Origin: Planctomycetota bacterium
GTDB taxonomy: Bacteria > Planctomycetota > MHYJ01 > WSZJ01 > JACPWG01
DNA: 64,000 bases
Direction: 5' to 3'
Assembly (NCBI GenBank): GCA_016197205.1
Contig: JACPWG010000141.1
Coordinates: 46,306 to 110,305 of the forward strand
Part shown: piece by piece, positions 35,001-41,975 of the stretch
How positions within the stretch are numbered: position 1 is the stretch's first letter
Layout of the letters: each line of letters opens with the position of its first letter
Notes under the pieces: generated by a model
Told to the model about the DNA's origin: nothing
What the model saw: only the letters and a program-made list of their open reading frames with translations
The model's database searches: none
Made by a program: the position numbers and the translations under genes

Positions 35001-35392
35001 CGGAACGGGTTGGCGACAGGGCCCGGCCGGTCGAAGGGGGCGGAATTGAAGAGCCAATCCTCGGGAGGAATGCCCGCCAGCACGGGGAACGGGTTCGTCA
35101 CGTTCGGCGGCGTGGGCCTGAACACGGGATCGTCCACCGGCCGGGCCTGGGCGAGGCTGCGGAGCCGGGCGGTGGCGTAGTCCACGCCCGAGAGCGCGAG
35201 CATGCGGGCGCGAACGAGATTGGCGAAGTTCTCGCTGGCGCGCTTTTCCATCGTGGAGACGGTGACGAAGACCACGGCGAGACCGGACAGGAGGGCGAGC
35301 GTGCCGAGCGCGACGAAAAGCGCGAAGGCGCGCGACCGGTGGGCGGGCGACAGGCGGCGCAAGCGATCGGGATCGACACGAGGAATGAGCAT
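32009..35392 (-). CDS. GspK-like minor pseudopilin with an internal LamG domain
   Basis: A 1127-residue protein whose N-terminus (HRSRAFALFVALGTLALLSG, helix about 22-46) resembles type II secretion protein K: a prepilin-like hydrophobic helix without the Glu5 of other pseudopilins. Residues to about 640 contain SKLNLNLYD and INLNTASEPVL, as in GspK helix-hairpin regions. A laminin-G-type domain follows (about 700-855: GSIEFWVKL, WHRIVHTWTQG, RLYVDE), then another beta-rich part. Ordinary GspK has about 320 residues. The ATG at 35392 follows GAGGA by eight bases. It could be a specialised tip protein for gspDEF or an independent type IV-like filament protein. Confidence 0.75.
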   Translation of the reverse strand: MLIPRVDPDRLRRLSPAHRSRAFALFVALGTLALLSGLAVVFVTVSTMEKRASENFANLVRARMLALSGVDYATARLRSLAQARPVDDPVFRPTPPNVTNPFPVLAGIPPEDWLFNSAPFDRPGPVANPFRVDSRLAIGFPLEVAGFSNAALGLPNTFAFTPSFPGSRVPNNAPADFLTSNPPLWTGIGTARPGGDYIVLKIRDSASKLNLNLYDMASVADQRKLGTMLNVVGQTLAQLNGGYDPVAGQGVQIVGFRQTLLPSRRFGSDSDLLAAIQAQLPASPPAPATPFPNDALSRFTALRDFVTFDGWADPTQFTPLNGARPANFTFPILAANDYPVAAQPRTPINLNTASEPVLTATMTGLEGFFLLVANEPTNVVPVKMGSFAVRWEKQILATINQATARALAQAIVQRRSGPAGPFRTWAEFEAWLTAGPYIAGEATPPAGVSADQKSLVLANANPNARLNKFNSNEGLARNVDKLDLRYRSNTSLDNGGTTEFCFSSMGFYEIESLGRVVQWDGNVQRILASKVASANCKIYDVARQTTQRDFLVTGSVAGLIRNQTRSLPESVNEPSLTGGGARIVGDNSTGDLRPLPVAGQPIGAAGNLLAGMIDGQLSASTEFDNANRGERFLHPFNSSLNANFTSLLENGKQEGSNTAGGGRSLLAGSDLSPEGLLNWRRGLGGGGEEEVTYQVTARNQPTAPNGASGSIEFWVKLATRPTEGSDEVLYYTVKQLANVPPRQGFPRQFWGVAAKVERYGTRLISTRFFWGSPDRERIANGPPPALDFITSSITQIEVSIANWNPNEWHRIVHTWTQGTEQRLYVDEQGPFTGYSFREVRSTGGSSGDAIYNGPVPGFDPSIDPSLDPVTGAPVPGGRDDPAQAINDPANWRIVNGTARVVNGMRLVTLDVTPERFQVGGYTFTPSVSMPVRGQDWSTQANNVLRRYANATIDTLRHADGDLGGGSLDRYSMNNAVWEGVFPFRAIRNPATTPDDLATVPGGRVNHVLYTVAYPRRYRNRALTPGDLRLLFGAGLQGAGGATAMRNDTRAISLNAVDGGGWNFVNGNLGPGLDNVTNPRAVRYRVQFRNPAGLSPLAVTPFLDDVTLFVEAGPVQFTSFAWVERNEM

Positions 35393-35471
35393 GGCGGATT
35401 CCTCTGCGTTGGAGTCCTTCATCCCCTTAGGGCCCGTAAAGAAACAACTCATGCAACTCGGGAACCGGGGA

Positions 35472-35637
35472 GGTCCTCAGGAAAAGGCTCAAGGCTCAAT
35501 GATCAATTTTCAGGCAAGGCTCAAAGTTCAAGGCTCAGAGTCCGCGATTCCGGGGCCGGGATACGTTCCGAGGTGGTCATTGAGAATTGAACCTTGAGCC
35601 CTTTCTGAGTCTTGAAATTTGAGCATTGAGAATTCTT
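35472..35637. repeat. Inverted repeat of CAAGGCTCAA-type words
   Basis: Left arm (about 35487-35548): head-to-tail CAAGGCTCAA, TTTTCAGG, CAAGGCTCAAAGTTCAAGG. Right arm (about 35580-35635): TTGAACCTTGAGCCCTTTC, TTGAAATTTGAGCATTGAG, its approximate reverse complement. The loop is about 30 bp. Same architecture as the other word-repeat palindromes of the window. Confidence 0.75.
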
Positions 35638-36365
35638 GTCGCCCCCCTACGCGTTAAACGAGCAAGTTACTTTCTTGCGGGCCCCTACCCTGCACAGGGT
35701 CCGAACGGCGCGGGCGCACAAGCGGGACTGGCACACTGGGGGCGCAACCCGTCCGAGACGAGTCTTCGAGCGAATTCGATACCGCCGGCGCATAATAATT
35801 CTCCGTCGTGAAGTCACTGCAACATTCTATATACGAATGGATTACTTCGTTCACGCCCGAGACACTAATCCACGCCCTACGGCAAGTGCTACGCTGTTGT
35901 GACCATGTCACCATAGGGTTACGCGGAGGGAGAATGGGGAAAACCGTTGGCGACCCAAGCAGGGGTCGGCGTCGCTCTCTCCGCAGGGCGACCCGAACTT
36001 CGATTCGAGGGGTCCGGCGACCACCCTGCCCGTTTCCGACTTGGAACATCGTTACTCATTGGTAGCGGACCCCCTCTGCCGTTCTAATCCATGGATCGCG
36101 CTACAATGTCGCAAACAATGGATAGATAACATTTTGCATTCTCTCGCAAGAAAGTCATTATTATTCGCCACTGGTACTCTGTTCGCAGTGTCCCTTTCCG
36201 AACACTGAGGACCTCAGCACGGAGCTGGGGTGGAACGATACGATGGGGCTGCGGCCCCGCCCGCTCCGGCACGTCGGGCTCCCTTATCCGCGGAGCTGCA
36301 AGAGATACGACGTCGCTGCGGCAGTGGGTTGCTTCCCTGGGCTCAAGCGATGAAAGGGGCGTCAC
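35638..36365. other. Long gene-free stretch of lower GC
   Basis: About 0.7 kb, visibly richer in A+T than the surroundings (for example CATAATAATTCTCC, ACATTCTATATACGAATGG and AAAGTCATTATTATTCG). No ORF has a credible start or family resemblance, no tRNA or known RNA was recognised. It may be a remnant of transferred DNA or the long leader of the small peptide gene. Confidence 0.5.
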
Positions 36366-36488
36366 ATGTCCAAGTATCTGTGGGTCCTGGCTCTGGCGGT
36401 CGTGCTCTTCGGCTCCAGCGTTGCCCAGGCTTGCTGCCATCGTCCGCCCGCTCCGCCCCCGCCGGTTGAGAACGACTTCGGAGCCTAG
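36366..36488 (+). CDS. Short secreted peptide with Cys-Cys and Pro-rich tail
   Basis: A 40-codon ORF below usual size cut-offs. The product has a textbook signal peptide (MSKYLWVLALAVVLFGSSVAQA, cleavage after AQA) and a mature part of only 18 residues, CCHRPPAPPPPVENDFGA. AAAGGGG is six bases upstream of the ATG. A hairpin (36593-36619) and a T-rich terminator (36721-36754) follow on the same strand, and the next gene is convergent, so the transcript would serve this ORF alone. The cysteines right after the cleavage site could also act as a weak lipobox. Function unknown; candidate toxin, matrix or metal-binding peptide are only guesses. Confidence 0.65.
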   Translation: MSKYLWVLALAVVLFGSSVAQACCHRPPAPPPPVENDFGA

Positions 36489-36592
36489 GCGCGGGTCGCA
36501 GCGCCGCCTCGACACCGGTCGGCGGGCGCTCCCCTCGATCCATCGGCTCGTGCTGAACGTCAGACCGGATCGCCCACTCGATCTATCGCGTC

Positions 36593-36619
36593 GGTCCCGG
36601 CGGTCACTCCGCCGGGACC
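36593..36619. other. Perfect 11-bp hairpin downstream of the small peptide gene
   Basis: GGTCCCGGCGG, loop TCACT, CCGCCGGGACC. No T-run follows, so it is more likely an RNA-stabilising stem than a terminator. Confidence 0.6.
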
Positions 36620-36720
36620 CCCGTTCGAACCTTCTCGCCCCGGTTCGTGCCCGCATGCGCCCTCTGCGGGAGTCCGGGGCGAACCTGGGAAGCTCCTGAT
36701 TGGGTCTTCCCCTCGCAGAG

Positions 36721-36754
36721 GCCGCCGGTTCCCTCCGGCGGCTTCTTCCGTTTT
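36721..36754 (+). terminator. Terminator after the small peptide gene
   Basis: Stem GCCGCCGG / CCGGCGGC with loop TTCCCT, then TTCTTCCGTTTT. On the minus strand no T-run follows, so it acts on plus-strand transcripts. Confidence 0.75.
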
Positions 36755-36799
36755 AAGTCGCGCGGAGAAACGCCTCGGCGAGCACGAGCGTTCGCCCGA

Positions 36800-38995
36800 T
36801 CACTCCCCCGCCATCAGCCCTCGGAACTCAGGCAGCTCGCGGAGCGGCGCGAACACCGCCTCCCCGTCCGCGCTCGACACGTCCCGACCATGCTCCCGCG
36901 CGGCCCGCAACAGCGCAAGGCTCTTCGCAACGTCACCTCGCGCCGCCGACAGCCGCGCCAGCATGAACTCGACTTGCGCCAGCCCCGGGTGCCTCGCGAG
37001 CAGCTTGCCCATCTCCGACTCCACCTCCTCCGCCTTTCCCAGGCTGTTGAGACAGAGGCCCCAATTGATCACCGCGGCTTCGGACTGCGGATCCAGCACC
37101 ATCGCCGTTTCGAACTCCGCCTGCGCCGGCGCGAAGGCCTTCTCGCGGACGTGCACCATGCCCGCGCACCTGTGGGCGGTGGCGTCGGTCGGATCGATCT
37201 TTGCCGCCCGCCCATAGGCCTCGAGGGCCGCTTTCACCCCCTCGTCGATCGACGCGGAGGCGCCGCCGGCCTTGGCCGCGGCAAGCTCGACCTCAAGCAC
37301 CTTGCCGAGCGCCATGGCTGTGAAATAGCGGTGGGGATCCAGCGACAGGGCCTTTCCGAGCAGGGCCTTCACGTAGCGGAGGTTCCCGAACCTCCGCCAA
37401 TCCCCCACGTCCCGGTCGCTCCGCAGCGACTCGATGCTCGGCCCGGACGCCACGAGCGCCATGCCCAGCACCCGGTCCGCATCCGCACGCGGGAGGTCCA
37501 CGCGCGCAAAGCCCGCGAGCAGAGCCAGGAGCACCGCGGCGAGGGCCGCCGCGCGCAAACCGGTGCGCGCCGGGGCCCCGCCGACCTGCGCCGCCGCCGC
37601 CGCAAGCCCTCCGCGCCCGTCCACCGCCGCTTCGAGTGCGAAGAGCGCCGCCCAGAACCAGGTCGACGACGACGCGCGCAGCAGAGGATTGCTCACGAAG
37701 CCGATCACCAGGCTCGCCCCAAGCGCACCGGCCAGGCCCGGGGCGCAGTCGTCCGCCGCCTCGCCCGACCCGGCCCCCGTCCCCGCCCCCGGCGAGGCCG
37801 ACCGCCCCGTGCCGCGCCCGGCCCGCCAGGCGAGGCAGGCTACCCAGCCGACCAGCAGCAGGTAGGCGAGGCCCCCCGGCACCCCCGCCTCCACGGCGAA
37901 CTGCACGAAGTCGTTGTGCGCCGCGTCGGCCCGCGACTCCGGGCCGGACAGCCTTCGCTCTTCGGCCGGCCGGTATGCCGCGTACGCCCTCGGAAAGTTC
38001 CCCGCGCCGACTCCGAGCAGGGGGTGCTCGAGGAACATCCGCCGGCTCGCACGCCAGAGGAGCAGGCGCACGCGCGTCGAGGTGAAGCCCGGATCCGCCG
38101 TGGACGCAAGCCGTGCGGCCGCGCGCTCCGTCCCCTGTGCCGCGAGCCCGAGGCCGATGCCGGCCGCGGTCGCGCAGGCCGCCAGCACACAAGCCGCTGC
38201 GTCGGGCGCGCGCCCGCGCCCGCGCGCGCGCTTGCCGCCGGCGCCGACCTCAGGTGTTCGCCCTAGACGCACGCGCGCCACCTCGAGGACCGCCGCCACC
38301 GTGAGCCCCGCGACCGCGCCCACCCAGGCCCCCCGACTGCCGAGCACGACGAGCCAGCCGGCGAGCAGCGCCGTCGCCGCGGCGCGGGCCGGCCGCGCGG
38401 GACCGCCCGTCTCACGCCACAAGGCCGCGGCCGCGAGCACCAGCGCCGGGCCCGCGAACTCGCCCGCGAAATTCGGGTTGTCCAGGAGCGACACCGGCCA
38501 GGCAAGGGCGGCCGCGCCGGACCCGGCGTCGGCGGCGGCCCGGCTCTGCAACAGGCCATGGCCGGCAAGAGCCGCGGCCACCCCCAGGCAGGGCCCGAAG
38601 AGGAGCCTTCGGAAGGCCTCGCGAAAGGCGGGGTCGCACGTCGCGAGCAACGCCAGCAGGACCGGCCCTTCCCAGGTGACCAGGTCGCGCACGGCCAGCA
38701 CGCGATCGGGCGCGACGAGAAGGCTCCCCCCCTTCGCTGCGACCAACGCGAGCACGACGATCCCGCCCGGGGTCGGTCGCAGCCGCGCGGCGGGATCGAC
38801 GGCGCGGCGCAGACAGGTGACCAGGCAAAGAAGGAGCGCCAGGTGCAGGACCGCCAGCCGAGGCAGATCCCCGTCGACCACGTTGCCGAACAGGAACGCC
38901 GGAAGCGCCGGCAGGCATACGAACCCCGCGTACAGGCAGAGCGTACGGAGCCAGGTCACGGGGCCCGAGCGCGTCGCCTCCCCGCTCGATTTCAC
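36800..38995 (-). CDS. O-antigen ligase-like membrane protein with C-terminal TPR domain
   Basis: A 731-residue polytopic protein. About ten to twelve hydrophobic segments occupy residues 12-500, with the O-antigen ligase/polymerase (Wzy_C) features LLDNPNFAGEFAG and HPLLGVGAGNFPRAYAAY plus AHNDFVQFAVEAG, where a catalytic His is known in the family. From about 540 to the end are TPR units (AYGRAAKIDPTDATAHRC, AQAEFETAMVLDPQSEAA). Such Wzy_C-TPR proteins occur with polysaccharide or glycoprotein O-linked transfer; the acceptor is unknown. The GTG start overlaps the maoC stop (GTGA) and has AAGGAG five bases upstream, indicating translational coupling to maoC. Confidence 0.85.
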   Translation of the reverse strand: MKSSGEATRSGPVTWLRTLCLYAGFVCLPALPAFLFGNVVDGDLPRLAVLHLALLLCLVTCLRRAVDPAARLRPTPGGIVVLALVAAKGGSLLVAPDRVLAVRDLVTWEGPVLLALLATCDPAFREAFRRLLFGPCLGVAAALAGHGLLQSRAAADAGSGAAALAWPVSLLDNPNFAGEFAGPALVLAAAALWRETGGPARPARAAATALLAGWLVVLGSRGAWVGAVAGLTVAAVLEVARVRLGRTPEVGAGGKRARGRGRAPDAAACVLAACATAAGIGLGLAAQGTERAAARLASTADPGFTSTRVRLLLWRASRRMFLEHPLLGVGAGNFPRAYAAYRPAEERRLSGPESRADAAHNDFVQFAVEAGVPGGLAYLLLVGWVACLAWRAGRGTGRSASPGAGTGAGSGEAADDCAPGLAGALGASLVIGFVSNPLLRASSSTWFWAALFALEAAVDGRGGLAAAAAQVGGAPARTGLRAAALAAVLLALLAGFARVDLPRADADRVLGMALVASGPSIESLRSDRDVGDWRRFGNLRYVKALLGKALSLDPHRYFTAMALGKVLEVELAAAKAGGASASIDEGVKAALEAYGRAAKIDPTDATAHRCAGMVHVREKAFAPAQAEFETAMVLDPQSEAAVINWGLCLNSLGKAEEVESEMGKLLARHPGLAQVEFMLARLSAARGDVAKSLALLRAAREHGRDVSSADGEAVFAPLRELPEFRGLMAGE

Positions 38996-39459
38996 CGCTT
39001 CTCCTTCGGCTCGCGGCGGATCATCAGCGTCCACTTTCCCTCGGCGACCTTTTCCTTGCGCTGGTTGGTGACCTCGAGCGCGAACGCCACGACGCCGCGA
39101 TCCGGCTTGGACGTCTCGCGCTTGTGGGTCACCTTGAGGTGGCCGCGGATCGTGTCCCCGGCGAAAGTCGGCGACGTGAACTTGACCTCCAACCCCAGGA
39201 ACGCGATCGTCGTCCCGTCCAGGTACCCCGCCTGGCCCGCGAGCCCGGTCGCCACGGAGAGGGTGAGCATCCCGTGCGCGATCCGCTTTCCGAACGGCGT
39301 GGTCTTGGCGAACTCCTCGTCCATGTGCAGAGGATTGAAGTCGCCGGAGAGTCCGGCGAAGTTCACAATGTCCGCCTCGGTAATCGTACGGGCGGCGATG
39401 TCCAGCGTCTGTCCCACTTCGAACTGTTCGAACGTCATGCCGCGACGCGCCAACGCCAT
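38992..39459 (-). CDS. MaoC-like (R)-specific enoyl hydratase
   Basis: A 155-residue hot-dog fold protein. The hydratase-2 motif is present: SGDFNPLHMDEEFA with catalytic Asp and His, followed by FGKRIAHGML. It would hydrate trans-2-enoyl-CoA or ACP substrates. The ATG at 39459 follows GAGG by eight bases; a second ATG seven codons on is possible. It is coupled by overlap to the O-antigen-ligase-like gene, an unusual pairing that might simply be transcriptional. Confidence 0.88.
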   Translation of the reverse strand: MALARRGMTFEQFEVGQTLDIAARTITEADIVNFAGLSGDFNPLHMDEEFAKTTPFGKRIAHGMLTLSVATGLAGQAGYLDGTTIAFLGLEVKFTSPTFAGDTIRGHLKVTHKRETSKPDRGVVAFALEVTNQRKEKVAEGKWTLMIRREPKEKR

Positions 39460-39551
39460 GAGAGTCGCCTCGAAAATGGCTGCTTGGGGTCCCTATTGTT
39501 CGACTTCTTGAAAGCTGGTCGCGATTTCGGAAGCCGTGCACTCCGCGCACG

Positions 39552-39635
39552 GAGGGACGAGCCACCGAACTCGCCGAAGACACCGAACGGCCCGTCGAGA
39601 ACTTCGGTGTCTTCGGCGTCTTCGTTGGCAAATCC
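39552..39635. repeat. 16-bp perfect inverted repeat of GAAGACACC words
   Basis: CGCCGAAGACACCGAA (39572-39587), 15-bp loop, TTCGGTGTCTTCGGCG (39603-39618), flanked by more 9-bp words and preceded by ACGAGCCACCGAA. Related single arms are at 13971 and 25768. The rest of 39460-39875 shows no gene. Confidence 0.9.
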
Positions 39636-39875
39636 TTCGTTTTTGAGTTTCGGGCGCGAGCTTGACTTGGGGCTTGCGGATTGCCGATTGAAAGCGCCAG
39701 GCGGCGGCCCCGCGCCCCCATCCCAGCCGGGTGGCCCGTTGACCACTTGCGGACACCGTTCCCGAAGGCCGCACGGCCGTTCGTAGTCCCGCCTTCAGGC
39801 GGCGCTTTCACCCGCAGGGCAGTAGACCGCGGAGCACTCGGCCGGAGAGCGAATCCGGCCTTGAGCAACGGGCCT

Positions 39876-40562
39876 TCACCTGCCGGCCTGCTTGTCGCTC
39901 GCCCTCGTGCGGCCGCGACCGCCCGCCGCCTTCGTCCGCCGGTGTCCCTCGACCCGGCCGCTCGCCATTTCCCGCCGTCGCCGCCACAGCTCCTCCTCGA
40001 CCGCCGACCACGGCAGCCCGGCCTTGAAGAGGGCGAGCAGGAAGTGAAAGACCAGGTCCGCGGCCTCCGAGGTCATCGGCCCGCGCCGGCGCGACTTCGC
40101 CGCGAGGCAAAACTCCATCGCCTCCTCGGCGGTCTTCTTGAGGGTCTCGTCCGGCTTCGCCAGCACGCGACAGACGTAGGAGTCCGGGCTCGGGTGCCGC
40201 TTGCGCTCCGCGAAGACCCCGCGCAGCTCCTCGAAGATGGTGCGCGCGGGAAAGGGTTTCGCCGCGAAACAGGAGTAGGTGCCGCGGTGGCACGCGGGGC
40301 CCGCGGGCTCGACCCGGGCAAGGAGGGCGTCCCGATCGCAGTCGCGATGAAGGCTGACGAGGCGCTGGACGTTGCCGGACGTCGCCCCTTTCTTCCAGAC
40401 CTCCGCGCGGCTCCGGCTCCAGAAGTGCATGTACCCGGTCTTCCGCGTGAGCCGAAGCGTTGCGGGCGAGGTCCAGGCCAGCATGAGGACGTCCTTCGTC
40501 CCCGCGTCCTGCACGATTACGGGCAGGAGGGAGGAGGGGGAAGATGCCTTTTTTTTCGTCAC
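39876..40562 (-). CDS. hisIE: Phosphoribosyl-AMP cyclohydrolase / phosphoribosyl-ATP pyrophosphohydrolase
   Basis: Bifunctional enzyme for histidine steps 2 and 3. Residues 1-110 are HisI: TGYMHFWSRSR, HRDCDRDAL and CHRGTYSCF with the metal and zinc cysteines. Residues 112-200 are HisE: YVCRVLAKPDETLKKTAEEA with the Glu/Asp Mg2+ site. The last ~30 residues are basic and disordered (GHRRTKAAGGRGRTRA). The start is GTG 40562, 13 bp after the hisF stop, with GAGG upstream. Last gene of the his cluster. Confidence 0.95.
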   Translation of the reverse strand: MTKKKASSPSSLLPVIVQDAGTKDVLMLAWTSPATLRLTRKTGYMHFWSRSRAEVWKKGATSGNVQRLVSLHRDCDRDALLARVEPAGPACHRGTYSCFAAKPFPARTIFEELRGVFAERKRHPSPDSYVCRVLAKPDETLKKTAEEAMEFCLAAKSRRRGPMTSEAADLVFHFLLALFKAGLPWSAVEEELWRRRREMASGRVEGHRRTKAAGGRGRTRASDKQAGR

Positions 40563-40575
40563 ACGCGCCTCGACA

Positions 40576-41373
40576 TCAGGGGCGGACCGGGATCCCCGCG
40601 GCGGCGAGCGCCGCCTTGGCCTCGGAGACCCGGTGCAGGCCGTAGTGGAAAATGGAGGCGGCCAGGGCAGCGTCGGCCCCCGTGTCGCGGAGCACCTCCA
40701 CGACGTGGGCGAGCGAGCCGCAGCCGCCGCTCGCGATCACCGGGCAGTGGACCGCCTCGACGACGGCGCGCGTAAGGCCCAGGTTGTAGCCCGCCGCCGT
40801 GCCGTCCGCGTCGACGCTGGTGAGGAGGAGCTCGCCCGCGCCCAGCTCCTCGGCGCGCCTCGCCCAGTCGACCGCGTCGAGACCGGTCGGCCGCGTCCCC
40901 GCCCGCGTATAGACCTCCCACCGCTCCCCGGCGCGCCGCGCGTCGATCGCGACCACCATGCACTGGCGGCCGAACGCCTCCGCGCCGCGCGTGATCAGTT
41001 CGGGCGTCTCCACCGCGGCCGAGTTGAGCGAAACCTTGTCCGCGCCCGCGCGCAGGATCTCCTTGATGTCCGCGAACGTCCGCATGCCGCCGCCGACCGT
41101 GAGCGGGATGAAGAGCCGCTCAGCCGTCCGGCGGACCGCGTCGCTCAGGATCGGGCGCGACTCGAGCGTGGCGGTCACGTCCAGGAACACCACCTCGTCG
41201 GCCCCTTCGGCCTCGTAGCGGGCGGCCAGTTCGGCCGGATCCCCGACGTCGCGAAGCCCCGCAAAGCGGACGCCCTTCACCACGCGGCCCGCCTTCACGT
41301 CCAGGCAGGGAATCACCCGCTTGGCCACGCGCGTCCGGGGCGCGGGCCCGGAGTCGGGGGGGACGTCCGTCAT
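40576..41373 (-). CDS. hisF: Imidazole glycerol phosphate synthase cyclase subunit
   Basis: TIM-barrel lyase that makes IGP and AICAR using ammonia from HisH. 265 residues, with the catalytic Asp residues in RVIPCLDVKAGRVVKG and LLTSVDADGT, and phosphate-binding GGGMRTFADIKE and ASGGCGS. The N-terminal ~16 residues are an extension. The ATG overlaps the hisB stop (ATGA), with GAGGAG just upstream. Confidence 0.97.
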   Translation of the reverse strand: MTDVPPDSGPAPRTRVAKRVIPCLDVKAGRVVKGVRFAGLRDVGDPAELAARYEAEGADEVVFLDVTATLESRPILSDAVRRTAERLFIPLTVGGGMRTFADIKEILRAGADKVSLNSAAVETPELITRGAEAFGRQCMVVAIDARRAGERWEVYTRAGTRPTGLDAVDWARRAEELGAGELLLTSVDADGTAAGYNLGLTRAVVEAVHCPVIASGGCGSLAHVVEVLRDTGADAALAASIFHYGLHRVSEAKAALAAAGIPVRP

Positions 41374-41948
41374 GAGCTCCTCGAACGGCTCGGGCCGAGC
41401 GTCGGCCGGCCTTTGGTGCTTCGGATTTCGCCCGCGACGGGCGTCACCGCCTCCCGGAGGGCGAGCCCGAGCGCCTTGAAGGTCGCCTCCACCACGTGAT
41501 GCGCGTCGCTGCCTCGCAGAACCTGGACATGCAGCGTGAACCTCCCCTCGATGGCCAGGCTCCGGAGGAAGTGCACGAACTGCTCCCCGGGCACGGGCGC
41601 GTCGCAGAAGGGTCGATCGACCAGGTCCACGGCCACCTGCGTGAGCGCCTCGTCCATCGGGACGAGCGCGGACCCGATCCGGCGGATCGCGGCGTCGCCG
41701 AGCGCCTGCCGGAGCGCGCGGCCGAGCGTGATGGCGAGGTCCTCGGAAATGTGGTGGGCATCGTCACCCGAGGCCTTCGCGCGGAGGTCGAAGCCCGCGA
41801 ACCGGGCGAGCGTTTCCAGCATGTGCTTGAGAAAGGCGTCCGCGCACTCCACGCGAGAACGGCCGGAGCCGTCGAGCTGGAGCTCCACCTCGATCCGCGT
41901 CTCCCGCGTCTCGCGGCGAAGCGCGGCCTTCCTGGCTTTCCTGGGCAC
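41370..41948 (-). CDS. hisB: Imidazoleglycerol-phosphate dehydratase
   Basis: Mn2+-dependent dehydratase of histidine biosynthesis, monofunctional. 192 residues with FLKHMLETLARFAGFDL, DDAHHISEDLAI (family DDHHTVED; here Ala is inserted-like at the second position and Ser replaces Val, with both His and the Glu-Asp kept) and the second metal motif DAHHVVEATFKAL. The GTG start follows GAGGAGG by seven bases. 27 bp downstream of hisA. Confidence 0.95.
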   Translation of the reverse strand: MPRKARKAALRRETRETRIEVELQLDGSGRSRVECADAFLKHMLETLARFAGFDLRAKASGDDAHHISEDLAITLGRALRQALGDAAIRRIGSALVPMDEALTQVAVDLVDRPFCDAPVPGEQFVHFLRSLAIEGRFTLHVQVLRGSDAHHVVEATFKALGLALREAVTPVAGEIRSTKGRPTLGPSRSRSS

Positions 41949-41975
41949 GCGAAGTCCTCCTCTGCTCGGCAGGCG

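Noticed and set aside
32954..35590. 878-codon plus-strand open frame
   Set aside because: Antisense to the LamG pseudopilin gene; no start signal or recognisable domain.
35654..36049. 131-codon minus-strand frame in the low-GC island
   Set aside because: No ribosome site, no family resemblance, composition not coding-like.
36600..36660. tRNA-like GTTCGAAC in the region after the small peptide
   Set aside because: The flanking bases do not form a T-arm or acceptor stem on either strand.
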